Part shown: positions 24,055 through 32,378 of the stretch, in pieces
Layout: every line of letters begins with the position of its first letter
How positions within the stretch are numbered: position 1 is the stretch's first letter
Assembly (NCBI GenBank): GCA_029865605.1
Contig: JAOUGE010000001.1
Location: 83,840 to 123,533 of the forward strand
DNA: 39,694 nt
Direction of reading: 5' to 3'
DNA from: Candidatus Berkelbacteria bacterium
Lineage (GTDB): Bacteria > Patescibacteriota > UBA1384 > DTJR01
The notes under the pieces: model-generated
Told to the model about the DNA's origin: nothing
Database searches by the model: none
Seen by the model: only the letters and a program-made list of their open reading frames with translations
Program-made: the position numbers and the translations under genes

Positions 24055-25701
24055 ATGTTTTATTTGGGTTATTTAAAAGCTGAGCTTACCCGCCGGCTAG
24101 GCAAAACCGTTTCAATCTCGCTTGGTCTAGCCATTGCCAGCCTCATCATCATTGTTATTATTTCGGTTTCGCAGGCCCTTTCGTCTGCCCAAGAAACAGT
24201 TCTCAACCCGCTCAAAAATGTTGGCACTGATATTATGGTTTCAAGATCTGTCAACGCCGAAAATATGCGTGATCTGGACGAAGCCACCCGCGCAGAATTT
24301 CAAAGTGAAAATAGGGTTAGTACCGATTTATCAAAATTAGGTGATCCGGGGCAGAGCTTTACCAATGATATTTTTCTGCCCGGAGAATTTTTGACGTTTG
24401 ACCAGAATGTTACTGAAAAACTCGATAAAAACCTGGTGGCAAAATACGCCCCCGCCCTCATTTTAAATGTTACTCATCAAGAAGGGACAATTCCAAACAT
24501 CGTTGCTGAAGTTCAAACTGGAGGCGAGGAGATTGAGATGAGGCGCGAAATTGAGCCGATGACTCCAGAAGAACAGGCGGCGGTGGATGCGGCAAGGACG
24601 AAAGCGCAGCAGGAGCTTCAGGAAAAGGGCATAGACCCAAAGTCCGAGGAGGGAAGAAACTATATTCGACAGGCAACAGAAGCTGCTATGCCGGAGAGAT
24701 TTAAGAACCAGACTTTTAAATTTACTAATCCGTCTAGAACATACCGGCAGAACATAGGGGCCATCTCGACTGACATTAAAACCACCACTATGACTGTTGG
24801 TGGTGTAGATGTTGGAAAAGGCGACATTGGTTTGATTTTATCAAGCCAAATCGTCGAAGGTTCAAATTTTAATGGAGGGGACCAGATTATTGTTAATAAA
24901 TCATATGCTAGCAAGAACAATATTAAGGTCGGCGATAAATTCAAGCTAGCCCAAAAAGAATGCACGGTTGTCGGCTTAGTTGAGCCAAAACTTTATTCAA
25001 ATATGGCTGATCTCTATCTGCCGCTTGGTGAACTTCAGAAATTAGCTGGCAAAGAGAACCGGATCAATTTGATCTTAGTCAAGTCAACTGAAGCCAAGTC
25101 AGTCTCCGAGACCAGCCAAGCTTTATCCGGGCTTTTTGCCGGCGCTCAAGTCAGCGACGCTCAAGAGACGGCCAAGCAGGTATCGGGGAGCTTGATTTCT
25201 GCAGCCAACTTAACTAGTCGCTTTATCTTAACTGCTAGTGCTGTTGTTGTTCTGGCTGCCTTTATTATCGTCAGCCTGCTAACGGTCTCTTCAATAAATA
25301 AAAGGACTCGCGAAATTGGCACCCTCAAAGCAATTGGGTGGAGTAATCTGGAGGTAACAAGGCAAATTGCTCTTGAGAATTTGTCTCTTGGGATCATCGG
25401 CGCCCTGGTCGGTATCGGATTGGGGGTTTTAATAATATTTTTGCTAAATAGATTTGGCCTTTCTTTATCGGCCAGTATTGCTAAAAGCGGATTGCAAGGC
25501 ATGATGGGAAGGTTTAGACCAGGGTCAGAGGGGGTAGAGGACAGTATATCGGCTCTAGTCGAGCTCAAAATTGCCTATAATTATTTAATCCTTCTTTTGG
25601 GTGCAGCGGTAGCGATTTTGGGCGCGACGGTTTCCGGGCTTATCGCTGCGCTCAAAGTATCTAATTTGAAGCCTCAAATAGCGCTAAGAAATGTGGAGTA
25701 A
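24055..25701 (+). CDS. MacB/FtsX-type ABC transporter permease
   Basis: 548 residues: N-terminal membrane segment (ISLGLAIASLIIIVIISVSQAL), a large extracytoplasmic MacB-PCD-like domain (about residues 45-370) and a C-terminal FtsX domain with three membrane segments (VVVLAAFIIVSLLTVSSINKRTREIGTLKAIGWS; LSLGIIGALVGIGLGVLIIFLL; YLILLLGAAVAILGATVSGL). TREIGTLKAIGWS is the classic FtsX/LolC motif. It works with the ATPase encoded two bases downstream, likely in lipoprotein handling, peptide export or envelope sensing; the substrate is unknown. Confidence 0.9.
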   Translation: MFYLGYLKAELTRRLGKTVSISLGLAIASLIIIVIISVSQALSSAQETVLNPLKNVGTDIMVSRSVNAENMRDLDEATRAEFQSENRVSTDLSKLGDPGQSFTNDIFLPGEFLTFDQNVTEKLDKNLVAKYAPALILNVTHQEGTIPNIVAEVQTGGEEIEMRREIEPMTPEEQAAVDAARTKAQQELQEKGIDPKSEEGRNYIRQATEAAMPERFKNQTFKFTNPSRTYRQNIGAISTDIKTTTMTVGGVDVGKGDIGLILSSQIVEGSNFNGGDQIIVNKSYASKNNIKVGDKFKLAQKECTVVGLVEPKLYSNMADLYLPLGELQKLAGKENRINLILVKSTEAKSVSETSQALSGLFAGAQVSDAQETAKQVSGSLISAANLTSRFILTASAVVVLAAFIIVSLLTVSSINKRTREIGTLKAIGWSNLEVTRQIALENLSLGIIGALVGIGLGVLIIFLLNRFGLSLSASIAKSGLQGMMGRFRPGSEGVEDSISALVELKIAYNYLILLLGAAVAILGATVSGLIAALKVSNLKPQIALRNVE

Positions 25702-25703
25702 GG

Positions 25704-26414
25704 ATGAAATTAATAGAATTTAAGAAAGTTGTAAAAACCTTCAAGCAGGGTACAAAGGCTATCAACGCTGTTGGTGGAATTAGCTTTACAATTGACAAGG
25801 GAGATTTTGTTGCCATCATAGGTCCTTCTGGAAGCGGCAAGAGCACTATTTTGCAGCTTTTGGGAGGGCTTGATCGGCCGACAGAAGGTGAGATTGAGAT
25901 TGAGGGTAAAAACATCGCCAAAATGTCCGAAGGGAGATTGACACGGTTAAGGCGCAATTCAATCGGCTTTATTTTTCAGAATTTTAACCTGATTCCCACC
26001 TTGACTGCCCTTCAGAATGTTGAAGCTGGAATGGCCAACCGCTCTACAGTTGCCGCCAAAAGAGCTAGATCGCTTCTTCATCAGCTTGGTTTGGGTGAGC
26101 GAATGAATCATTTGCCAAGCTTGCTCTCTGGCGGTGAGCAGCAAAGAGTGGCGATTGCTCGCTCGCTTGTTCACGAGCCAAAAATACTTTTGGCCGATGA
26201 GCCAACAGGCAATTTGGACAGCCGAACCGGGCAGGAAATTTTGCGGGTTATGGCACATCTTAACGAGAAAATGGGTCAGACGATTATCGTGGTAACCCAC
26301 TCGGATTACATCAGCAACTATGCGACAAGGATTTTGCACGTCAGGGACGGAAAAATATTAAGCGATGGAGCTCTTAAAATAAGAAACAAGGATGTGCTTG
26401 AGAAAGCAGTTTGA
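25704..26414 (+). CDS. ABC transporter ATP-binding protein (LolD/MacB type)
   Basis: 236 residues: Walker A GPSGSGKST, Q-loop FQNFNLIPTLT, signature LLSGGEQQRVAIARSL, Walker B ILLADEPTGNLDS and switch His in VVTHSD. DEPTGNLDS is typical of the o228/MacB/LolD group. It starts two bases after the permease stop and is surely co-expressed with it. Confidence 0.95.
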   Translation: MKLIEFKKVVKTFKQGTKAINAVGGISFTIDKGDFVAIIGPSGSGKSTILQLLGGLDRPTEGEIEIEGKNIAKMSEGRLTRLRRNSIGFIFQNFNLIPTLTALQNVEAGMANRSTVAAKRARSLLHQLGLGERMNHLPSLLSGGEQQRVAIARSLVHEPKILLADEPTGNLDSRTGQEILRVMAHLNEKMGQTIIVVTHSDYISNYATRILHVRDGKILSDGALKIRNKDVLEKAV

Positions 26415-26435
26415 TCTTGTCTTTCGGTCTGTTTT

Positions 26436-27152
26436 TTATCTTGGCATCAGCCGTGGCGGCGGGCAGTAACTACCCTGGCAAAATCCTCGCCTTGGTATTT
26501 CATCGGTGATGCCGATGGCCTCGATGGTGCTGTCGTTTCTTGGGCCAATTACACTTACGATCGCGCCGGATTTTAAATCCGCCCCTGTCTTGGTATCGTC
26601 GTTTATTTTAACCGTCCAAGTCTTGCCTGTGGGATCGTCCATCATAATATTTCCTTCTTCAACTTTGGTTATCTTACCAATCGTTACTAGCCCTCTTCTG
26701 CCAGGGAGAAATCTGCCTTGTCGCTCATAAATCCGGCGAGCAGCAGTTCTGTTGGCAATATATTCATTTATTCCGGATGCTTCGGCAACAAAATACCCAC
26801 CCGCAAGCGAGACGACAATGATTATGACCAAAACATAAGGTTTTCGGTATAAAGTAGATATTTTTTTTGAAAGAAGATATACCCCGACGACGACCAAGAC
26901 AAAAACTACAATCAGTTCCCACGGGAGACCCAGAAAAGATCTTAAATAGTGATATGGAGTGGCCCGCGGCAGAGGAGGAAGAGCGTTAAAATTGGCTATT
27001 ATATAAACTATTGCCCCGAGAAGAAAGACAGAAACGATCCAGCCGGCCATAACCAATAATTCCTTGGTGATATCAACTCCCAAGAACTGCCAGTAGGGTT
27101 TTGGCTTTCTGGTTTCGATTCCTTTTTTGATTTTGTCTTCTAATTCACCCAT
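26436..27152 (-). CDS. Three-TM protein with DUF5666-like C-terminal domain, possible anti-sigma partner
   Basis: 238 residues. A cytoplasmic N-terminus of about 30 charged residues (MGELEDKIKKGIETRK) precedes three hydrophobic segments (LLVMAGWIVSVFLLGAIVYII; LIVVFVLVVVGVYLL; YVLVIIIVVSLAGGYFVA) and an extracytoplasmic beta domain (RGLVTIGKITKVEEGNIMMDD...TVKINDDTKTGADLKSGAIVSVIG) of the DUF5666/OB-like type. Its first eight bases overlap the end of the ECF sigma gene, which is the usual place of an anti-sigma factor. No zinc ZAS motif (HxxxCxxC) is present, so the role is inferred from position only. Confidence 0.7.
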   Translation of the reverse strand: MGELEDKIKKGIETRKPKPYWQFLGVDITKELLVMAGWIVSVFLLGAIVYIIANFNALPPLPRATPYHYLRSFLGLPWELIVVFVLVVVGVYLLSKKISTLYRKPYVLVIIIVVSLAGGYFVAEASGINEYIANRTAARRIYERQGRFLPGRRGLVTIGKITKVEEGNIMMDDPTGKTWTVKINDDTKTGADLKSGAIVSVIGPRNDSTIEAIGITDEIPRRGFCQGSYCPPPRLMPR

Positions 27153-27687
27153 ATTTTTTGATTATTTTCTTGAGTTTTTCTCGCGAACGTTTTATTGTCG
27201 GCCCAACCGAATTGACGGAGATCTCTAGAATGTCGGCGATTTCAAGGTAGGACTTTTCTTCAAAATAGGTAAGCTCAAGAATTTCTCTATCTCTGGGGTT
27301 TAGCTTGAGTAGGCTATCTCTTACCATTTTTGCGTTTTCTTTTTCTAAAATTTTACTTAAGGCGGGGCTATCGTCGATTAGCTTGTTTTTTATCTCGTCA
27401 GAGAATTCTACTTGGCGGTAACGGTAATGTTTCTTGATGTAGTTAACCGCCTCGTTATGGGCGATTCGGTAAAGCCACGACGAAAACTTAAGCTTTGGGT
27501 TAAAAGAGGCAATATTGACATAAGCTTTAATAAACGCTTCTTGGGTGATGTCTTCAGAATCAGGCCAATTGCCCGTCAGACGGGCGATATAAGCGCGGAT
27601 TTTTTGGGCGTATTTGCCAACTAATGGATCGAAATATTTCTTGTTCCGTACAGTTAGCCTGGCCAGCTCCTCGTCGGAATAATCCAT
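27145..27687 (-). CDS. ECF-type RNA polymerase sigma factor
   Basis: 180 residues with both sigma domains. Region 2 spans residues 20-85 (YIARLTGNWPDSEDITQEAFIKAY, FNPKLKFSSWLYRIAHNEAVNYIKK), region 4 residues 120-178 (LLKLNPRDREILELTYFEEKSYLEIADILEISVNSVGPTIKRSREKLKKII). It directs RNA polymerase to a small regulon, perhaps the neighbouring envelope genes. It overlaps the downstream membrane protein gene by eight bases. Confidence 0.93.
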   Translation of the reverse strand: MDYSDEELARLTVRNKKYFDPLVGKYAQKIRAYIARLTGNWPDSEDITQEAFIKAYVNIASFNPKLKFSSWLYRIAHNEAVNYIKKHYRYRQVEFSDEIKNKLIDDSPALSKILEKENAKMVRDSLLKLNPRDREILELTYFEEKSYLEIADILEISVNSVGPTIKRSREKLKKIIKKYG

Positions 27688-27744
27688 GTCCTATATAATA
27701 CAAAAAAACCTTGATAATAGTACTATCTCCCGACTGTGATTGCG

Positions 27745-27945
27745 TCAATTCGAGATTGAATTAGTGACTGTCGGGCAGGGTTGGGGAGAGGGGGAGACAT
27801 ATTCCTCGGGTTCATCGTTGACATATTCGTCAGCTGGCAAGCTGGTACTTGATTTTGGATTTAAAATTTTATAAGCGCCAATTGTCGCTACGAGGATAAT
27901 AATAAAAAGCGTGGGGATCGTGATATAGAAGACTTTTTTATTCAT
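27745..27945 (-). CDS. Small single-pass membrane protein
   Basis: 66 residues from ATG 27945. One hydrophobic segment (VFYITIPTLFIIILVATIGAYKIL) and an extracytoplasmic tail rich in Pro, Ser and acidic residues (DEPEEYVSPSPQPCP). The frame is open to a TTG at 27966. No family recognised; the tail resembles cell-wall-spanning linkers. Confidence 0.6.
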   Translation of the reverse strand: MNKKVFYITIPTLFIIILVATIGAYKILNPKSSTSLPADEYVNDEPEEYVSPSPQPCPTVTNSISN

Positions 27946-28048
27946 AACTACAAACCAGACGATCAATCCTTTCGTCTTTTTTATTATACAGGAAAAGTTG
28001 CCGCTGAAGGCGAGCAGTCATTGGGAGAAGTGTTGTATAATTATATAA

Positions 28049-28858
28049 ATGATTAAAAGAGCAAATAAAATTGACCTCATAATATTGTTGCTTTGGCCAA
28101 TAATTGCGTCAGCCATATCCTTGGTGTATGAGCCGGGGGCTTTAGTTTCAGTGATTTTATATCTGTTTCTACCGAGTCTTTACTTATCAATTAGATATCC
28201 TAGATTTATTAAAATGGCTCTTCTTTTTTCTGCAATCTCAAGTATTCCAACAATGATAGTAATCGACTACATCGCTCAAACTACCAATGCGTGGTTAATG
28301 TATCCAAATTCTGTTTTTCCTTTTAAACTATTCTCTATTGTAACAATAGAAGTTGTTCTGTGGGCTTTCTTTTCTCTGTACCTTATTGTTATTTTTTATG
28401 AAGCTTTTGTTAATGAGCATATAGCCAAAAAATTATGGAAGCCGCAGATTAAATACTATTTATGGATAGTTATAAGTGTTTTTATATTTTTTCTATTTAT
28501 AAAATATCTAACACCAGAGTTACTAAATATACCTTATTATTACTTGGCTTGGGGAACAGTATTATTGCTTATTCCATTTATTATTCAAGCATTTAAATTT
28601 CCGGAAACCACAGCAAAGATAGTCATAACGGGCTTGTACTTTTTTTATCTGCATTTTATCTATGAGATCGTTGCTATGAAGTTGGGCTGGTGGACTTTTC
28701 CAGGTACTGAATTTATTGGCTGGGTAGAGATAGTCCAGATTAGATTTCCCGTCGAGGAGCTGATTTTTTGGTTCATCTTTCTAGCTCTCGGCTCATTAAC
28801 ATATTTCGAATACTTTTTTGACAATGAAGCAAAGTTTGAAAAAAATGGTGCAAAATAG
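28049..28858 (+). CDS. Lycopene cyclase domain-like integral membrane protein
   Basis: 269 residues, seven to eight hydrophobic segments. The end GWWTFPGTEFIGWVEI...IRFPVEELIFWFIFLALGSLTYFEYFF matches the repeat of heterodimeric CrtY-type lycopene cyclases (W-P-x-x-x-G, then P-x-E-E-x-x-F-F). The first half (SLVYEPGALVSVILYLFLPS, YLIVIFYEAF) is a weaker second copy. Carotenoid biosynthesis genes are not seen nearby, so the substrate is open. The composition is lower in GC than most neighbours. Confidence 0.65.
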   Translation: MIKRANKIDLIILLLWPIIASAISLVYEPGALVSVILYLFLPSLYLSIRYPRFIKMALLFSAISSIPTMIVIDYIAQTTNAWLMYPNSVFPFKLFSIVTIEVVLWAFFSLYLIVIFYEAFVNEHIAKKLWKPQIKYYLWIVISVFIFFLFIKYLTPELLNIPYYYLAWGTVLLLIPFIIQAFKFPETTAKIVITGLYFFYLHFIYEIVAMKLGWWTFPGTEFIGWVEIVQIRFPVEELIFWFIFLALGSLTYFEYFFDNEAKFEKNGAK

Positions 28859-28911
28859 GGGATCGGCCACGCGTAAAATCTTGGTAGATTTTATATTTAG
28901 AATTTATCAAT

Positions 28912-29580
28912 CTATGAATCAAAATTCGCGATGTATGAAAAGTTACACTTGCACGGTATGCTCTTGCAAGCATGGCAGCCATTTTTAAAACTTCTCTCGA
29001 GTTCCTTTTCGACATCAAACTCGAGTGAATTAGCCAGCCCAAACATGGTGGAAACCCAATCCGCCAATTCATCTTTTATAGCCGTAAATTGTGTGCTCTT
29101 ATGCTCTCCTAAATAAATCGATATAGTTTCGCCCACCTCTCCTGTTTCTTCTGCCAGATGAATTCCCGCATCAATTTTAGTCCTTAGTTTGGCCGGATAA
29201 ATCTTATTAAACATATGTTGAAATTCGCTTATATTGGCCGGTCGATTATCGCTTTTTACATTTAACTTCTTGCGCTTCCTTGGGCTAATTATTTTACACT
29301 GGCAGGGGCTTTTCCCGCAGTATGAACAGCGATTGGGAAATCTCTTCCATACCTTATTTTCTAAATCAATATGCAAGCGGTTAGCAATCGCAACCATCCA
29401 ACAAAAGGCAATAATTAAATTTATTTCAATTTTCCTTTTATCGTTCTTCCTAATCCCTTTCAGCGCTCGCATTGTAAAGCGGTTTTGATTCGCCACTAGG
29501 TCAGGCACCGAGAAATGACGGTCGTCGGACAGACCGTATACTTCATATATATTTTTTTGGAAATCCCGCAATTTTATCAT
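28912..29580 (-). CDS. MazG-like protein with two Cys-rich tails
   Basis: 222 residues, apparently a tandem duplication of a MazG-like (all-alpha NTP pyrophosphohydrolase) unit. The second half keeps the Mg-binding EExxE-type motif: HLAEETGEVGETISIYLG and KDELADWVSTMFGLANSL. The first half is worn (INLIIAFCWMVAIANRLHIDLE). Each half ends with a similar Cys cluster: NRCSYCGKSPCQCK and NGCHACKSIPCKCN, a CxxC-x4-CxC pattern that should bind a metal. Such proteins hydrolyse non-canonical or excess nucleotides. Confidence 0.75.
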   Translation of the reverse strand: MIKLRDFQKNIYEVYGLSDDRHFSVPDLVANQNRFTMRALKGIRKNDKRKIEINLIIAFCWMVAIANRLHIDLENKVWKRFPNRCSYCGKSPCQCKIISPRKRKKLNVKSDNRPANISEFQHMFNKIYPAKLRTKIDAGIHLAEETGEVGETISIYLGEHKSTQFTAIKDELADWVSTMFGLANSLEFDVEKELERSFKNGCHACKSIPCKCNFSYIANFDS

Positions 29581-29892
29581 ATCTAGCAGTTTTATGACTA
29601 GTAGATGCCGCTCCTACTGTTAAAAACGACCCGCATCGCAAATGTAACAAAAAGCAAATAAAAAACCAGCTCGCTCCAAAAAACAAAAACTCCCACCGCA
29701 AGGGGGAACTTTTTGTTCTGGAGGTGCTTATCTTCCGTTATTATAACATTGCTTGAGGATAATGAATATTGGAGATTGTTGAAGCCGAAATTGGAATTTG
29801 CGCTCTAATACCTGAGTGGTTGCCAATATTCACAGCCTTTCCCTTTCGTCATAATTGCAATGACTCTTCAGTATGCTTGTTGCATAGAGGGC
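29581..29892. other. Intergenic stretch before island D
   Basis: No gene is seen. It holds a weak terminator-like structure at 29685-29715 (CAAAAA...CTTTTTG flanking CCC/GGG) and a 10-base inverted repeat TGAATATTGG (29763-29772) / CCAATATTCA (29823-29832) separated by 50 bases. Their roles are unknown. Confidence 0.4.
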
Positions 29893-29923
29893 GGGGCAAA
29901 TCACGTTCGCTGTGAGATGCCCC
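29893..29923 (-). terminator. Hairpin after the island D cupin gene
   Basis: GGGGCA and TGCCCC close an inner CAC/GTG stem, seven bases after the stop. A palindrome AGGGCTAGCCCT (29927-29938) covers the stop codon itself. There is no T-run, so Rho-independent activity is uncertain. Confidence 0.4.
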
Positions 29924-29930
29924 GGTAGGG

Positions 29931-30275
29931 CTAGCCCTCGGGGTGATGCGTGTCGGTCTGGTGTAGTTCGGGGTGGTCGTAGGCGACAATCACCTGGTAG
30001 ACGCCTTCGCCGTGATGAACGACGCCTGGCGGAATCAGGATTGCCGTTCCTTGTGCCACCTCGTGTCGTACTCCATCCAGCCAGATAGCCCCGCTTCCGT
30101 CGAGGACATAGTACGTCTCAGTCATCGCCCTGTGGAAGTGAGGCTTCGCGTCAGAGATGGTCGTACGATGCAGACCGAGACACGCCTCGTCCTTGGCGGT
30201 GAAGAAGCGCTCGCTTTGACCGCAAGGACAGGGCTCAACGTGGTCAGGCTCCCGCCTGACGATTGCCTGGGCCAT
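29931..30275 (-). CDS. Single-domain cupin protein, island D
   Basis: 114 residues from ATG 30275; AAGGAGGTGAT sits nine bases upstream, whereas the track's TTG start at 30281 would be too close to it. The cupin barrel is clear: motif 1 PHFHRAMTETYYVLDGSG (HxH...E...G) and motif 2 PPGVVHHGEG. Before the barrel lies CPCGQ, with another Cys 20 residues later, which may bind metal. Cupins of this kind are often sugar isomerases or ligand sensors, but the function is open. It is GC-rich relative to its neighbours and has its own promoter-like sequence. Confidence 0.85.
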   Translation of the reverse strand: MAQAIVRREPDHVEPCPCGQSERFFTAKDEACLGLHRTTISDAKPHFHRAMTETYYVLDGSGAIWLDGVRHEVAQGTAILIPPGVVHHGEGVYQVIVAYDHPELHQTDTHHPEG

Positions 30276-30308
30276 TCCCAATCACCTCCTTCTCCCAGGA
30301 ATCACTAA

Positions 30309-30337
30309 ATTTTAGCCTTTTTGCTTACAAAAATCAA
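30309..30337 (-). promoter_or_regulatory. Promoter of the island D cupin gene
   Basis: TTGATT, 17-base spacer, TAAAAT, about 35-60 bases before the start codon. The promoter itself is AT-rich like the core genome while the gene is GC-rich. Confidence 0.6.
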
Positions 30338-30420
30338 GGTAATCTAGCTTTTAAAAAAAATCGCCTCAATTGGCGATAATCTTGAATCATAAAATTATAA
30401 ATCAACAACTGGGTTCAGGT

Positions 30421-30495
30421 TGGAGGGCCATGTGGGGATCGAACCCACGACACGGGGCTTAAAAGGCCCCTGCTCTACCACTGAGCTAATGGCCC
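30421..30495 (-). tRNA. tRNA-Lys (anticodon TTT)
   Basis: A full cloverleaf reads on the minus strand: acceptor GGGCCAT/ATGGCCC, D-arm TTAGCTCAGTGGTAGAGCA, anticodon arm GGGGC-CTTTTAA-GCCCC with anticodon TTT, T-arm GTGGG-TTCGATC-CCCAC. The discriminator is T and CCA is encoded. Confidence 0.95.
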
Positions 30496-30571
30496 AAGAC
30501 TGGCCCAAAACTAGATTAAATCTTACCATAACTTCCCAACGAACTCAATCCTTGCTATTCTATTATTTGCT

Positions 30572-31777
30572 ATGAAAAAAACGCTATTAGTTTTTCTTTT
30601 GATTTATGTCATATCGTTATTTGCTCCTGGTGTATCCTTAGCAGCGGAAAAGAAGCAGATCTACAAATTCTGGTCTAAATACTGCCCCCACTGCAAAGAC
30701 GAGAATGCCTTTTTAGATAAACTGCAAAAGCAGCGGAGCGATATCGAAATTTTGAGCTATGAAGTTACCTCCGACAAAGGTGCCGCCGATCTTTTCAAGA
30801 GATTTTCCGACCATTGCGGTAATACCGACTATTCCGTGCCGGCTTTATATATCGGCACAAAGCATATTATCGGCTTTAAAGATGAGATAACAACCGGGAA
30901 GTTGATTGAGCAAACGCTGGATTCCTACACTCTTGAGAATTATCCCGATCCGCTCAAACATCTTGACGATAAAAATCTGTCTCAAACCAGCGACGGGCAA
31001 GGTCTGTCCCAGTGCGAAAGTGCCGGAGCAACTGACAGCGGGCGTGCCAAGCTCCCGTTTTTAGGCGAGGTGGAGCTAAAATCAGTATCTTTGCCGCTTT
31101 TAACGCTTGTTTTAGGCACAGTTGACGGGTTTAACCCCTGCGCCCTTTGGGCCTTAATCGCCCTTTTAACCCTTCTTATCTCGATGGGTTCTAGAAAACG
31201 AGTCTTTCTAGTCGGTGGAATTTTTCTAATCTCCTCATGGCTCATTTACTATGTTTTCCTTATGGCGTGGGTGAGCGTCTTTCATTTTATAAAAATTGAT
31301 TTGGCCGTTAGAATAATTGTCGGGGTTTTGGGGATTTTAGCCGGCTGGCAGTTAATTAAGAGCTATCAAAAGGAAACACAGGAGTGCAAGGTTTCATCTG
31401 GCAAGAGGCAGGTGACAAAGATGATAAACTATCTGGCAAACGCCAAATTTATCCCGATTCTTATATTCGGAGCAGTCGCCCTTGCGTTTGCCGTAAACTT
31501 GATTGAGTTTATGTGTTCGGTCAACCTGCCGGTTGTTTTTACTAAGGTTCTGGCCTTAAACAACCTTCCAAAATGGCAATATATGAGCTATCTTGCCGCT
31601 TACAATACGCTCTATATGTTAGATGATATCGTGGTCTTTATTTTGGCCTTAATCTCGCTTCGGGCTTTCACCGGTTTTGGCGCAAAATATTCCCGCTATA
31701 CAAAACTAATCGGGGCGATTGTGATAATAATCGTCGCCTTACTGCTAATCTTTGCCCCGCAGGCGTTAACGATCTAG
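30572..31777 (+). CDS. Thioredoxin-like domain fused to CcdA/DsbD-type membrane domain
   Basis: 401 residues. A signal segment (LLVFLLIYVISLFAPGVSLA) leads to a thioredoxin/glutaredoxin-like domain with CPHC (38-41) and the cis-Pro in DYSVPALYIG. Residues 165-400 hold six membrane segments with GTVDGFNPCALWALIALL and NLIEFMCSVNLPVVF, the paired Cys-containing repeats of the CcdA/DsbD family. It should carry reducing power across the membrane to extracytoplasmic disulfides. The gene converges on the next one with a four-base overlap of the stop regions. Confidence 0.88.
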   Translation: MKKTLLVFLLIYVISLFAPGVSLAAEKKQIYKFWSKYCPHCKDENAFLDKLQKQRSDIEILSYEVTSDKGAADLFKRFSDHCGNTDYSVPALYIGTKHIIGFKDEITTGKLIEQTLDSYTLENYPDPLKHLDDKNLSQTSDGQGLSQCESAGATDSGRAKLPFLGEVELKSVSLPLLTLVLGTVDGFNPCALWALIALLTLLISMGSRKRVFLVGGIFLISSWLIYYVFLMAWVSVFHFIKIDLAVRIIVGVLGILAGWQLIKSYQKETQECKVSSGKRQVTKMINYLANAKFIPILIFGAVALAFAVNLIEFMCSVNLPVVFTKVLALNNLPKWQYMSYLAAYNTLYMLDDIVVFILALISLRAFTGFGAKYSRYTKLIGAIVIIIVALLLIFAPQALTI

Positions 31778-32289
31778 TGATTTCTACGTCTTGAGGTCAC
31801 GAAAACGATCAAAATAACTGGGGCAATAAGCCAGAAGGTATAGTAGTCTTTGAGGAAATGAACTAATTTTGTTTGAGAAATTATTGTGACTTGGGTAGCC
31901 TCCGGCAGGTAAGAGAAGACGGTTGCCGAAATCAAAACGCCGGTAATAAATGAATAGGCCAGAAGTTCGATCGGGGCAAGGGCGGTGTCACGCCCGATTC
32001 CAATGTCGGCTTTTGCGGCAACGAGGGCAACGATTAATAAAAAGACGACGATTTTAATCGTCGCTGGCGAAGCATCAGCGGCAATCCAAGTATTGGCAAC
32101 CGTTTTTTTGCCTTCAAAAAAAGCTTGAAGCTTGTCCGACCAAGTTGAGACAATAACCATTCCCAAATAACAGGAAAGCAGCGCTGCCATAATTTTCTCG
32201 CGCTGCATCATAAAGCCGTAGAGCACGGTTATGGCGACAAATATTCCCAAAAATAAATCCCAAGTCGGAACAGTCGACGCTAGCGTTAT
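31774..32289 (-). CDS. CvpA-like four-TM membrane protein, probable ATA start
   Basis: 171 residues if begun at the ATA at 32289; 158 if begun at TTG 32250 as in the track. The longer form adds TLASTVPTWDLF, a natural first part of the first membrane segment, and stands four bases after AAAGGAGG, whereas TTG 32250 has no ribosome-binding site. Four hydrophobic segments follow (LGIFVAITVLYGFM; IMAALLSCYLGMVIVS; TIKIVVFLLIVALVAAK; FWLIAPVILIVFV), layout of CvpA-like proteins. The function is unknown. Confidence 0.65.
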   Translation of the reverse strand: MTLASTVPTWDLFLGIFVAITVLYGFMMQREKIMAALLSCYLGMVIVSTWSDKLQAFFEGKKTVANTWIAADASPATIKIVVFLLIVALVAAKADIGIGRDTALAPIELLAYSFITGVLISATVFSYLPEATQVTIISQTKLVHFLKDYYTFWLIAPVILIVFVTSRRRNH

Positions 32290-32310
32290 GCGCCCTCCTT
32301 TGTTTACTCT

Positions 32311-32319
32311 ATTATAGCA
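32311..32319 (-). promoter_or_regulatory. Extended -10 promoter element (TGCTATAAT)
   Basis: A perfect TGnTATAAT 22 bases upstream of the proposed ATA start and 12 bases before the Shine-Dalgarno. It supports the longer 5' end of the CvpA-like gene. Confidence 0.6.
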
Positions 32320-32378
32320 AATTTATATAATATCAACACTAACTTTTTCAATTTACTTGATCTAATTGAGAACAGTAT

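Noticed and set aside
29893-30337. Island D as an integron cassette
   Set aside because: No attC-like inverted GTTRRRY/RYYYAAC sites, no integrase in the window, and the gene has its own promoter.
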